This document shows, in pieces, positions 17,425-29,100 of a DNA stretch of 64,000 bases. A model generated the notes under the pieces. The model saw nothing but the letters and a program-made list of their open reading frames with translations, searched no databases and had not been told where the DNA came from. The position numbers and the translations under genes were made by a program. The stretch lies in NCBI RefSeq assembly GCF_016595235.1, contig NZ_JAENHL010000007.1, positions 1,400,765 to 1,464,764 of the forward strand. Direction: 5' to 3'. The stretch's first letter is position 1. Each line of letters begins with the position of its first letter. This DNA is from Taklimakanibacter albus. GTDB taxonomy: Bacteria; Pseudomonadota; Alphaproteobacteria; Rhizobiales; Aestuariivirgaceae.

Positions 17425-18336
17425 TTATAGGTTGAACAGACGCTTCGGCTTGAGCGAGCCCTTTTCGATAGAGCAGATCCCCAGGGGTCTTTGACCCCAC
17501 ATAACGAGAACCGCATCTTGTGCGATGGGAGCGCTTGCGCCTCTGAGCAGAACTGATTGGCCCTGTCTCAGGCGTTGGGCCTCCGCGTCCTTCACGGCCA
17601 GTGCCGGGATGCCGTCCAGCACGGTCTCGATGGGTCGGAGAACCCCTTCCATGGCGTTGTCGCCGGCCGCCTTATGGCTCAGTTCAGTCAGCTTTTCCAG
17701 CGAAATCATGTCATTTTCGGTAAATGGCCCGACCGCGGTGCGCCGCAAGGCAGCCACGTGGCCGAGTGTTCCCAACGCCTCCGCCATGTCGCGGGCGAGC
17801 GAGCGGATATAGGTCCCCTTTCCGCAAGTGACTGAAAATTCGGCATGATCCGCATCCGGCTGAGCCAGGAGCGCGATTTTCTCGATATGGACGGGACGGG
17901 CGGCGAGCGCCACCTCCTCACCCGCCCGGGCCAGGTCATAGGCCCGCTCGCCCTGGATCTTGATGGCCGAGAATTTGGGGGGCGTCTGGAGGATTTCGCC
18001 CTCGAACCGGCCCAGGATGGCGGCGATGTCGCTCTCGGTGGGACGCCGGTCGGACTGGCCGCTGACCTCGCCTTCCCGGTCATCCGTGGTGCGCGCCTCG
18101 CCCCACTGAACGAGCACGCGATAGGTTTTGCGCCCATCCATGGCCCAGGAAACGGTCTTGGTGGCCTCACCGAGCGCGATCGGCAGCAGGCCCGAGGCGA
18201 GCGGATCGAGGGTGCCGCCATGCCCGGCCTTGGCGGCGTTGAACAGCCACTTGACCTTGGCCAGGGCCTGGGTCGATCCCATTCCTTCCGGCTTGTCGAG
18301 GGCTATCCAGCCATGGATATTCTGACGTTTGCTCAC
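17425..18336 (-). CDS. truB: tRNA pseudouridine(55) synthase
   Basis: 303 residues. The TruB motif [12 protein letters not shown] contains catalytic Asp44; also present are [14 protein letters not shown] at the start, the tyrosine-bearing KTYRV and a C-terminal region of PUA type. It isomerises U55 in the T-arm of nearly all tRNAs and also acts as a tRNA chaperone in the cytosol. Its start overlaps the rbfA stop by four bases. rpsO follows after 19 bases. Confidence 0.96.
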   Translation of the reverse strand: MSKRQNIHGWIALDKPEGMGSTQALAKVKWLFNAAKAGHGGTLDPLASGLLPIALGEATKTVSWAMDGRKTYRVLVQWGEARTTDDREGEVSGQSDRRPTESDIAAILGRFEGEILQTPPKFSAIKIQGERAYDLARAGEEVALAARPVHIEKIALLAQPDADHAEFSVTCGKGTYIRSLARDMAEALGTLGHVAALRRTAVGPFTENDMISLEKLTELSHKAAGDNAMEGVLRPIETVLDGIPALAVKDAEAQRLRQGQSVLLRGASAPIAQDAVLVMWGQRPLGICSIEKGSLKPKRLFNL

Positions 18337-18719
18337 TTCTTCTCAGGCAGATCGCGGGCGACCGCCGGATCCTTCAGCAGCCGGTCGATCTTGTCGGCAT
18401 AATCGGCCGCCGTATCGATGCGGAAGCGCAGTTCCGGCATGAATTTCATGTCGACGCGCGGCGCCAGCAGTCCCCTTATGTAACGGGCATGCTCGGCGAG
18501 GAGCTTCACCGCACGGTCCTTTTTCCCGTCGAGCAAGGGCCGCACATAAACGGTCGCGATACGCAGATCGGGCGACATCGCCACTTCATGGACCCCGACA
18601 CCCAAGCGCTCGAGTTCGGGATCGCCCACTTCACCGCGTAAGAGAATATCCGCCAGCGCATGGCGGATGAGTTCGCCGGCGCGCAGCTGGCGTTGCGAGG
18701 GGGCTTTCGATGTGGTCAT
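18333..18719 (-). CDS. rbfA: 30S ribosome-binding factor RbfA
   Basis: 128 residues, a single KH-like domain. RQLRAGELIRHALADIL at the start and the PDLRIATVYVRPL strand segment are typical, followed by the LRFRIDTAADYADKIDRLL C-terminal helix. The factor helps mature the 16S rRNA 5' end and the 30S subunit, especially in the cold. It lies between infB and truB. A perfect stem-loop is present in the 114 bases between it and infB. Confidence 0.95.
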   Translation of the reverse strand: MTTSKAPSQRQLRAGELIRHALADILLRGEVGDPELERLGVGVHEVAMSPDLRIATVYVRPLLDGKKDRAVKLLAEHARYIRGLLAPRVDMKFMPELRFRIDTAADYADKIDRLLKDPAVARDLPEKK

Positions 18720-18767
18720 GGGGATATCTCCGGATCAACCTCTGACGTGCCATTCTCGCCCACTCAT

Positions 18768-18793
18768 CATGGCCGCCCTTTGCGGCGGCCATG
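18768..18793 (-). other. Perfect 10-bp stem-loop between infB and rbfA
   Basis: CATGGCCGCC (18768-18777) pairs exactly with GGCGGCCATG (18784-18793) over a 6-base loop. It is 49 bases upstream of rbfA. The absence of a T-tract argues against termination. A role in mRNA processing or stability within the operon is an inference. Confidence 0.6.
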
Positions 18794-18833
18794 ACGGATT
18801 GGGTAAGCGGTCACCTCGGTTCGAGGTTCATGA

Positions 18834-21392
<2,559 letters not shown>

Positions 21393-21421
21393 TCGTCCTG
21401 CCAGTTTGCGGTCGGCTTTAA

Positions 21422-21464
21422 AGCCTTTTCCGCCCGGGTCAAGCCGACCCGGGCGGAAAAGGCT
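21422..21464 (-). other. Perfect 19-bp stem-loop between ylxR-like gene and infB
   Basis: Bases 21422-21440 are the exact reverse complement of 21446-21464, with a 5-base loop AAGCC. The stem contains the CGCCCGGGTC core. It lies in the 83-base gap, 30 bases upstream of the infB start and 11 bases past the preceding stop. No T-run follows on either strand, so a processing, attenuation or translational-control hairpin is more likely than a plain terminator. Confidence 0.75.
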
Positions 21465-21475
21465 CGCAAAGCGCT

Positions 21476-22069
21476 CTAGCCTTCGTAAGCTTCTATGCGA
21501 TGCACGGCCTGAAGGAGCTTTTCCGCGAGCGCCCCCTTGGCCACTGCCGCATGTATCACATTTGTCCGGCCAAAGGCCAAATCCAATTCGTTCGAGGTGA
21601 AGAAACCCAGGGTTTCCACACCTGGCCCCGAATGAGCGTCGATCTTCTGCCGGCCATTTTGGGCTGCTTCTACTGCATGAATGACAAGCCGCGCCCGCCC
21701 GGCTGCCAACATTTCCTCGACCTTAGCGGCTCCGGCTACCGCTCCGCCAGCCTTTTTTGCCAAGGATATATAAGCGAGCGCCGCCTTGCGGAGAAGCCCC
21801 CCGATCTGATCGGGAAGTTCTTCCCTAGCGACGCTTCCTTCACCGAGCCCTCGCGAGAAGGCCCGACGCTTCACCGCCTCGGCGACCCGGGTCCGCTTGA
21901 GGCCGACCCAGACACCACGGCCCGGCAACTTCCGGTTGAGATCAGGAACCACCGAACCGTCGGGACCGCGTACGAAGCGAATGAGCTGCGCCTCATCCAT
22001 GACCTCTCTGGTCACGATGCACATGCGCTCGGCCACAATCTCCTCTGCCTCGGTCCCGGTTTGGCTCAA
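21476..22069 (-). CDS. YlxR-like RNA-binding protein (DUF448), nusA-infB operon
   Basis: 197 residues. The N-terminal half (about 15-100) is a DUF448/YlxR domain with [19 protein letters not shown] and LPGRGVWV. The C-terminal half (about 110-190) resembles the L7Ae/YlxQ fold with [14 protein letters not shown] and ARLVIHA. In many alphaproteobacteria the two are fused like this. It is thought to bind RNA and modulate transcription or ribosome assembly. Its ATG overlaps the nusA stop by four bases, so expression is coupled. Confidence 0.88.
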   Translation of the reverse strand: MSQTGTEAEEIVAERMCIVTREVMDEAQLIRFVRGPDGSVVPDLNRKLPGRGVWVGLKRTRVAEAVKRRAFSRGLGEGSVAREELPDQIGGLLRKAALAYISLAKKAGGAVAGAAKVEEMLAAGRARLVIHAVEAAQNGRQKIDAHSGPGVETLGFFTSNELDLAFGRTNVIHAAVAKGALAEKLLQAVHRIEAYEG

Positions 22070-23670
22070 GCGTCCTGCGCCTCCTCGCCAGCCTGTTCGG
22101 CGCTTACCTCTTCCACCTTCTCGATCCAGCCCATCTTGACGCGGGCCGCCATGATGATGGCCTCGGCTTCCGCCGCCGACACATCGAGATCGGAGAAGGC
22201 GCCTTTGTGCTTGACCGTCTCGCCCGGCTTGCGCTCGGTCCAGCCGGTCAGATCGTCGGTGGCGCAGTCCGCCAGGTCTTCGACCGTCTTGATGCCGGCT
22301 TCGCCCAGCGCCACCATGATCGGCAACGTCACGCCTTCAACCTCGGCGACGTCATCGGCGACGCCCAGATCCTTGCGCCGCTGATCCTGCTCGGCGGTGA
22401 TCTTGTCGAGATAATCGCGCGCCCGGGTCTGCAGTTCCTGCGCGGTATTCTCGTCGAGGCCTTCCAGGCTCGAAATTTCCTGGGAGTCGGCATAGGCGAT
22501 CTCTTCCACGGTAGCGAAGCCCTCGGAAGCGAGCAGCTGCGCCAGAATCTCGTCGACATCGAGCGCCTCGACGAAGCGCTGGGTGCGCTCGGCGAATTCC
22601 TTCTGGCGGCGCTCCGATTCCTCGGCCTCAGTCATGATATCGATATCCCATCCGGTAAGTTGCGAAGCGAGGCGCACATTCTGGCCGCGCCGGCCGATGG
22701 CCAGCGAGAGCTGCTCGTCGGGAACGACGACCTCGATGCGCTCGGCCTCTTCATCGAGCACGACCTTCGCCACTTCGGCGGGGGCGAGCGCGTTGACGAC
22801 GAAATTGGCGACGTCGGCCGACCACGGGATGATGTCGATCTTCTCGCCCTGGAGCTCGTTGACCACAGCTTGGACGCGGCTGCCGCGCATGCCGACGCAG
22901 GCGCCGACCGGATCGATCGAGCCGTCCTTCGAGCGCACCGCGATCTTGGCGCGCGAGCCCGGATCGCGGGCGACCGAGACGACCTCGACCACGCCGTCAT
23001 AGATTTCCGGCACTTCCTGGCCGAACAGACGGGACATGAATTCGGGATGGGTGCGCGACAGGAAGATCTGCGGGCCACGCTGCTCGCGCCGCACGTCATA
23101 AACATAAGCGCGGATGCGGTCGCCGGGGCGGAAAGTCTCGCGCGGCAGCGTCTCGTCGCGCCGGACGATCGCTTCGCCGCGGCCCAGATCAACGATCACA
23201 TTGCCATATTCGACGCGCTTGACCGAGCCGTGCACGATCTCGCCGATGCGGTCCTTGTATTCGTCATACATGCGCTCGCGCTCGGCATCGCGCACCTTCT
23301 GCACGATCACCTGCTTGGCGTTGGTGGCGGCGATGCGGCCGAACTCGATCGGCGGCAGGGGATCGGCGATCTGATCGCCGATGGCCGCGGCCGGATTGCG
23401 CCGCTGGGCTTCATTGAGGCTGATCTCGGTCGCCTCGTTCTCGACCTTCTCGACCACGTCCAGGAGCCGGTTGAGACGCGTCTCGCCGGTGCGCGGATCG
23501 ATCTCGGCCTGGATGTTGTTCTCGGCCCCATAGCGCGACTTCGCGGCACGCTGGATGGCTTCCGCCATGGCGGCCAGCACCACCGACTTGTCGATGGATT
23601 TCTCGCGCGCGACGGCGTCGGCAATCTGTAGAAGTTCGAGCCTGTTGGCGCTAACGGCGGCTTCGGCCAT
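22066..23670 (-). CDS. nusA: Transcription termination/antitermination protein NusA
   Basis: 534 residues. The N-terminal RNA polymerase-binding domain is followed by S1 (about 135-200), two KH domains (about 230-345, with [19 protein letters not shown] and [19 protein letters not shown] partly visible) and an acidic C-terminal tail with helix-hairpin-helix repeats (about 370-510). It pauses RNA polymerase and assists Rho-dependent termination and rRNA antitermination. It begins one base after the rimP stop. Confidence 0.96.
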   Translation of the reverse strand: MAEAAVSANRLELLQIADAVAREKSIDKSVVLAAMAEAIQRAAKSRYGAENNIQAEIDPRTGETRLNRLLDVVEKVENEATEISLNEAQRRNPAAAIGDQIADPLPPIEFGRIAATNAKQVIVQKVRDAERERMYDEYKDRIGEIVHGSVKRVEYGNVIVDLGRGEAIVRRDETLPRETFRPGDRIRAYVYDVRREQRGPQIFLSRTHPEFMSRLFGQEVPEIYDGVVEVVSVARDPGSRAKIAVRSKDGSIDPVGACVGMRGSRVQAVVNELQGEKIDIIPWSADVANFVVNALAPAEVAKVVLDEEAERIEVVVPDEQLSLAIGRRGQNVRLASQLTGWDIDIMTEAEESERRQKEFAERTQRFVEALDVDEILAQLLASEGFATVEEIAYADSQEISSLEGLDENTAQELQTRARDYLDKITAEQDQRRKDLGVADDVAEVEGVTLPIMVALGEAGIKTVEDLADCATDDLTGWTERKPGETVKHKGAFSDLDVSAAEAEAIIMAARVKMGWIEKVEEVSAEQAGEEAQDA

Positions 23671-23671
23671 G

Positions 23672-24292
23672 TCAGTGTCTCCTGTCGTCCAAATCCGTTG
23701 TCTTTGAATCTGCTGGGTCGTCGTTCTCGGTGTCTTCGGTCCAGTCGCTGCCGTCGGCCATCGCCTGGCCGGCCTTGCGCTCCTTCGCCGCCGCGATCAG
23801 GGCGTCGGTGAGGACCAGTTTAGCGTCGCCGATATCGGCGAAGGGCACGCCGATCAGTAACTTCTCCGCGCCGCCTTCCGGATTGTCGACGAAGAGGCGC
23901 ACCTCGCCATCGGCATAACCCTCGAGCGCGCCGCGGAAGCGCTTGCGGCCAGCCTGCGGCACGACCATCTCGATCTTCGCCTCATGCCCGGCCCAGCGCT
24001 CGAAATCCTCCGAGCGCACCAGCGGCCGGTCGATGCCGGGTGAGGACATTTCGAGGAAATAACGGTTTGAAATGACGTCCTCGACATCGAGGATCGGCGA
24101 GATGGCGCGGCTCGCCTGCTCGCAATCGTCGATGGTGAAGCTGCCATCCGGGCGCTCCGCCATGATCTGCAAGGTCGAGCCGCTCAACTTGACGCGCACT
24201 AAGCGGAAGCCGAGCCCGTCGAGCACCGGCTCGACCAGTTTAGCCACCCGTAAAGCGGGTCCTGTCTCACGTGTCAGTCTCTGATCGTTCAT
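23672..24292 (-). CDS. rimP: Ribosome maturation factor RimP
   Basis: 206 residues from ATG 24290-24292 ([11 protein letters not shown]); the frame extends 15 codons upstream without family support. The N-terminal ferredoxin-like domain includes [16 protein letters not shown] and [12 protein letters not shown], then the conserved [14 protein letters not shown], followed by the C-terminal SH3-like domain and an acidic tail. It is needed for 30S assembly. It is the promoter-proximal gene of the rimP-nusA-infB-pnp block. Confidence 0.95.
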   Translation of the reverse strand: MNDQRLTRETGPALRVAKLVEPVLDGLGFRLVRVKLSGSTLQIMAERPDGSFTIDDCEQASRAISPILDVEDVISNRYFLEMSSPGIDRPLVRSEDFERWAGHEAKIEMVVPQAGRKRFRGALEGYADGEVRLFVDNPEGGAEKLLIGVPFADIGDAKLVLTDALIAAAKERKAGQAMADGSDWTEDTENDDPADSKTTDLDDRRH

Positions 24293-24402
24293 TTCAGGTA
24301 ACAAAAATGGCGGGCCCCGGCTGGGACCCACCCTCATAACTCTAGCTATGTGGATGAACCTAAGTTGGCCTCATATAGGCCTCCCCCTGGGAAAAGGCAA
24401 GC

Positions 24403-24424
24403 CGCCGCCAGGAGGCTGGTGGCG
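24403..24424 (-). terminator. Possible terminator hairpin after the RTX gene
   Basis: CGCCGCCAG-like sequence before GGAGG can pair with CTGGTGGCG (one G-T pair). On the minus strand it is followed at a distance by CTTTTCC. It lies about 27 bases past the RTX stop. The stem and T-tract are imperfect. Confidence 0.35.
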
Positions 24425-24450
24425 GGCACCGATTCCGGCCGGGCGGGCCA

Positions 24451-25596
24451 CTACAGGACGAAGTCGTCCGCCTGCAGATTCATCGTCCGGCTGAGCCAGA
24501 TCGTCTGGTCGCCCATGGCATCGCCATCCACATCGATGACGATCACCGTCCGCCCGTCATGGGCATGGGTATAGCTGACTTCACCCTGTCCGGACCCGGA
24601 AAAGCCCGCCATGCCGATGAAGCTCAAGCCCTCATAGGTCTCGATCGAAATCTTGTCGCCGTCAGTGAAGTCGGTGATCACGTCATAGCCGAGCGGCGCA
24701 TCGGCGCTGGCGAAGAAATAGAACAGGTCATTGCCATCGCCGCCCGTCATCGTGTCGGTGCCGGCGCCACCCGACAGCATGTCGTTGCCCCGGCCACCCT
24801 CGAGCCGGTCGTCACCGTCGCCGCCGACGAGTTCGTCATCACCGTTGGCGCCGAGGAGAACGTCATTGCCACCGCGCCCGAGCAACGTATCATTGCCGCC
24901 ATTACCGATCAGGAGATTGGCGTTGCCGTCGCCTCTGAGAATGTCGGCATAGGCCGAGCCCGCGACATCCTCGATATTGGCAAGGGTGTCGGCGTCGGGA
25001 TCGTTGTCGAAGCCAAGTGCTGTCTTGTAGGCCCGGCCTTGTTCGAGATCGACCGTCATCCCGCCGGTCTCGACCGTGTAGCCGGCCCGGTCCACACCGC
25101 TTCCACCATCGATCATGTCATGGCCTGAGCCACCTTCGATGCGGTCATCGCCGGTTTCGCCGAAGAGACGGTCATTGCCGCCATTGCCGAACAGCACATC
25201 GGCGCCGCCGCCACCGCGCAGAATATTGGCCTCGCCATTGCCGATGAGATAATCGTCATAGGCCGAGCCGATAGCGTTCTCGATGCTGAACAGGCTGTCC
25301 TTGTCGGCCGCATCGAGCGATGAACGGCCGCCATATCCCTGATCGAGAAAAACGGACACCCCACCCTCGGCGTTAGCGTAAGTAACAGTATCATTGCCGG
25401 CGCCACCGGAAACAAGATCAATACCGAGGCCGGGATCGCACATGTCATCGCCATCCTGGCCATAAAGCCGGTCATTTCCGCTGTAGCCAATGATATGATC
25501 CTGGCCACTGCCGCCGACGAGAACATCATCGACGCGTGTTCCTTTGATCAAGCGGTATGGATTGGTCGTACCTGGATCGCCCTTGTCGATACCCAT
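24451..25596 (-). CDS. RTX calcium-binding protein, probably secreted by a type I system
   Basis: 381 residues from the second ATG (25594-25596), which has GGAGG five bases upstream; the first ATG, four codons earlier, lacks such a site. The protein is largely blocks of the nonapeptide GGxGxDxLx (for example GGNGGNDRLFG, GGDGDDRLEGG and GGAGTDTMTGG) in three clusters at about 20-60, 115-160 and 205-275. These bind Ca2+ and fold as a beta-roll outside the cell. There is no N-terminal signal. The C-terminus (about 275-381) resembles a type I secretion signal. No catalytic domain is present and no T1SS genes are adjacent. It might be an adhesin, surface-layer or matrix protein. Confidence 0.85.
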   Translation of the reverse strand: MGIDKGDPGTTNPYRLIKGTRVDDVLVGGSGQDHIIGYSGNDRLYGQDGDDMCDPGLGIDLVSGGAGNDTVTYANAEGGVSVFLDQGYGGRSSLDAADKDSLFSIENAIGSAYDDYLIGNGEANILRGGGGADVLFGNGGNDRLFGETGDDRIEGGSGHDMIDGGSGVDRAGYTVETGGMTVDLEQGRAYKTALGFDNDPDADTLANIEDVAGSAYADILRGDGNANLLIGNGGNDTLLGRGGNDVLLGANGDDELVGGDGDDRLEGGRGNDMLSGGAGTDTMTGGDGNDLFYFFASADAPLGYDVITDFTDGDKISIETYEGLSFIGMAGFSGSGQGEVSYTHAHDGRTVIVIDVDGDAMGDQTIWLSRTMNLQADDFVL

Positions 25597-25799
25597 ATGC
25601 GCCTCCATGACATTGCTCTGAAAACGGCAGAATAATTCCGATCGGCTGAACCTGAGCGGCGGTCTTCGTTCAGCCTCTATTCAGCCGCCGTCGTGCCTCA
25701 TCGGTTGCATTTCGAAAAAACTTGCAACTGGCGGCGAAGATCACATTTGACATCCGAGCCGTCGTGCTCGTGTGAATTTCGTCAGGAGGAGAAATCGCC

Positions 25800-26120
25800 A
25801 TGCTTGTCACCACGACCAACGCCATCGAAGGCCGTCGTATCCTCGAATATAAGGGCCTGGTGGCCGGCGAGGCGATCCTCGGCGCCAATCTGTTCCGCGA
25901 TATCTTCGCCTCGATCCGCGACATCGTCGGCGGTCGCTCCGGCTCCTATGAGAAGGTGCTGAACGATGCGCGCCAGACCGCCGTCGGCGAGATGACCGAC
26001 AAGGCCGCCGCCTTGGGCGCCAATGCGGTGATCGGCGTCGATCTCGATTACGAGACGATCGGCTCCAATGGCAGCATGCTGATGGTGACCGCGGCAGGCA
26101 CCGCGGTCCGGATCGAGTAA
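25800..26120 (+). CDS. YbjQ-family (UPF0145, DUF74) protein
   Basis: 106 residues preceded by an AGGAGGAG ribosome site. The sequence [21 protein letters not shown], the ARQTAVGEM core and the [15 protein letters not shown] strand are characteristic of the YbjQ family, a pentameric small domain of unknown biochemical role formerly listed as heavy-metal-binding. It is cytosolic. It stands alone, divergent from the RTX gene, and ends at a hairpin shared with the convergent dehydrogenase gene. Confidence 0.85.
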   Translation: MLVTTTNAIEGRRILEYKGLVAGEAILGANLFRDIFASIRDIVGGRSGSYEKVLNDARQTAVGEMTDKAAALGANAVIGVDLDYETIGSNGSMLMVTAAGTAVRIE

Positions 26121-26127
26121 AGAACCA

Positions 26128-26158
26128 CCCTCCCCGCCTTCGGCGGTGGAGGGAGTTT
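26128..26158 (+). terminator. Intrinsic terminator after the YbjQ-like gene
   Basis: CCCTCC-CCGCC (26128-26138) pairs with GGCGG-T-GGAGGG (26142-26153) around TTC, followed by AGTTTTC. It lies in the 39 bases between two convergent genes and may serve both directions, with the better T-run on the plus strand. Confidence 0.7.
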
Positions 26159-26159
26159 T

Positions 26160-29100
26160 CTATCTGATCGCCAGATCGGCCAGCGTACCCTGCGCCACCG
26201 CATAGCGGGCGATGTCGAAGGGCTTGCTCGCCAGGATCGTATCCATGTTTTCGATTACGGCCGCAGCGCGCGCCTCGTTCTTCGCCCGCCAGTCGGCCCA
26301 GCTCGTCTTGCTTTCGACGATGCGGGTGACGATGCCGCGATGGTTCTCGAAGACCTGCGCCCTGAGCCGGTTGATCGCCTGACGTTCCAGCAGGTCGCGG
26401 GCCCGCAGCGCGTTGCCTTCCTCGATCAGTCTTTCGACACCCAGTTCCGATGCGGTGGCGAACAGCACCGCGGCGACCGCATCGATGCCGGCGCCGGTGC
26501 GCTCGGCGATCTTCACGATGTCAGGCGCTCGCTGCAGGAAGCGGTGGCTGGCGAGCTTGGCGGCGAGCTTCGCCGGCACGCCCTGCTTTTCGAGCTCGCT
26601 CTGCCGCGCCTTCATCTGCTCGAGATCGGCCGCCGGCACCGTCTTGGCCAAAACCGCTTCGACCTTGGCGAGCCCGTCGCGATAACGTTCGATGAGCTGC
26701 TGCAGGCCGTCATCGAGCTTCTCATGGCGCAGGAACCATACCGTGCTCCAGCGCAGCAGACGCTGCAGCCCCGCATAGAGCTTGTTCTGGAGAGTGCCCG
26801 GTACTTTCGCGTCGAGCCCGTCGATCATCGTGTTGAGCTCGAGGAAATCGAAGCTGTCGCGCGCCGCCGCATAGGCAGCGGCGATATCGGCGGGCCCGGC
26901 GCTGCTTTCGCCCAGCACATAGGCGATGAAGCTCGGGCCGCCGCGATTGATCATGCTGTTGGCCAGCATGGTGGCGATGATCTCACGGCGCAGCTTGTGG
27001 TGCTCGATATCGTCGGCGAAACGTTCCTGCATCGCCTTGGGGAAATAGCGCTTGAGCTCGCGCGACAGATAGGGATCGTCGGGCACGTCGCTGGCGACGA
27101 TTTCGCCGAACAGCGAGATCTTGGCATAGGCCATGAGCACCGCGAGCTCGGGCCGGGTCAGGCCGCCGCCCTTGAGGTCGCGTTCGATGACGACCGTGTC
27201 GGTCGGCAGCGCCTCGAGCTTGCGGTCGAGCTCGCCTGATTTCTCCAGCCGCTGCATGAGCTGAATGGCGTAGGAGTTTTCCGTCGTGCCCTGCTCCAGC
27301 GCCAGCGAGAGACAGAGCGTCTGCAGATAGTTGTTGCGCAGCACGAGACCGGCGACATCCTCGGTCATGTCGGCCAGGAGCTCGTTGCGAGCCTCGCGCT
27401 TGAGCCGCCCCTGCGCTTCGGCCCGCGACAGGCCGATCTTGATGTTCACCTCGATGTCGGAGGAGTTGACGCCGGCGGAATTGTCCACCGCATCGGTATT
27501 GATGCGCCCGCTATTGAGCCCGAATTCGATGCGGCCTCTCTGCGTCACGCCGAGATTGGCGCCCTCGCCGATGACCTTCACCTTGAGCTCATCGGCATCG
27601 ACGCGCAGCGCGTCATTGGCGCGATCGCCGGCATCGGCCTGCGTCTCGTTCGACGCCTTCACATAGGTGCCGATGCCACCGAACCACAACAGATCGGCGG
27701 AAACGAGCAGCAGTGCCCGCATCAGCTCCTGTGGTGTCGCCTTGTCGCCGGCGAGCCCGGTGAGCTTCTTCATCTCCGGGCTGAGCGGGATGGCCTTGAG
27801 CGAGCGCGAGAACACGCCGCCGCCTTTGCTGATCAGCGCCTTGTCGTAATCCTGCCAGCTCGAGCGCGGCAGCGCGAACATCCGCTCGCGTTCCTTGAAC
27901 GACTTTTCGGTGTCGGGTTCGGGATCGATGAAGATGTCGCGGTGATCGAAAGCGGCGAGGAGCCTGATCTCGCGCGAGAGCAGCATGCCGTTGCCGAACA
28001 CGTCGCCCGACATGTCGCCGACTCCGATCACGCTGAAGGGCGTCGTCTGAATGTCGACGTCGATCTCGCGGAAATGCCGTTTCACGGCCTCCCAGGCGCC
28101 CCTGGCGGTGATGCCCATCTTCTTGTGGTCATACCCGGCCGATCCGCCTGAGGCGAAAGCGTCGTCGAGCCAGAAGCCGTGGCTGGCCGATATGCCATTG
28201 GCGGTATCGGAGAAGGTCGCCGTGCCCTTGTCGGCGGCGACGACCAGATAGGGATCGTCCTTGTCGCGCCGCACCACATCGATGGGCGCCACCACTTTGT
28301 CGCCCTTCAGATTGTCGGTGATGTCGAGCAGGCTCGAGATGAAACGTTTATAGGCGCGCACCCCTTCCGCCTGGATCGCCTCGCGGCTGTCGCCGATCTT
28401 GAGGCGCTTCGGCACGAAACCGCCTTTGGCGCCGACCGGCACGATCACCGCATTCTTGACGTTCTGCGCCTTGGCGAGCCCCAGAACCTCGGTGCGGAAA
28501 TCTTCCGGCCGGTCCGACCATCGGATGCCGCCGCGCGCGATCGGGCCGGCGCGCAAATGCACCGCCTCGACATCGGGCGCATAGACGAAGATCTCGGCGA
28601 AGGGCTTGGGCTCGGGAATGCCCTCCACCAGCTTGGAGCTGATCTTGAAGTTGATGAGCGGCGGTTCGCCGTCGGCCTTGGCCGGCTGGAAGAAATTGGT
28701 GCGCAGCACGGCGCTGACGAGATTCACATAGCGCCGGATGATGCGGTCCTCATCGAGATTGTAGACATCGACGAGCGCCTTCTCGATCTTCTCCTTGGCG
28801 GTGTCCGCGGCCTTCTCGTCCGGCGACCTGGGATCGAACAGCGCGTAGAACAAGGTCACCAGCTGGCGCGCGATCGGCGAATATTTGACCAGCGTCTGCG
28901 CCATGTAATCGGGTGAGAAGGACGCCGCCGACTGGCGGATGTAGCGCCCCAGTGCCCGGAGCAGCGAGACGTCACGCCAGCCGAGGCCCTCGCGCAAGGT
29001 GAGCGCATTGAAGCCGTCATTTTCGGCCATGCCGGTCCACACCGCGAGAAACGCCTCTTCCAGCGCCTTGAGCGTTGCCGGATCGTCGATCGTGGCATTG

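Noticed and set aside
21422-21464. Hairpin considered as an intrinsic terminator of the nusA operon
   Set aside because: Neither strand has a T-run after the stem, and infB must be expressed downstream.
24451-25596. Regularly spaced short repeats, considered as a CRISPR array
   Set aside because: The repeats are in-frame codons of the RTX nonapeptide with variable bases. There are no constant repeats with unique spacers and no cas genes.
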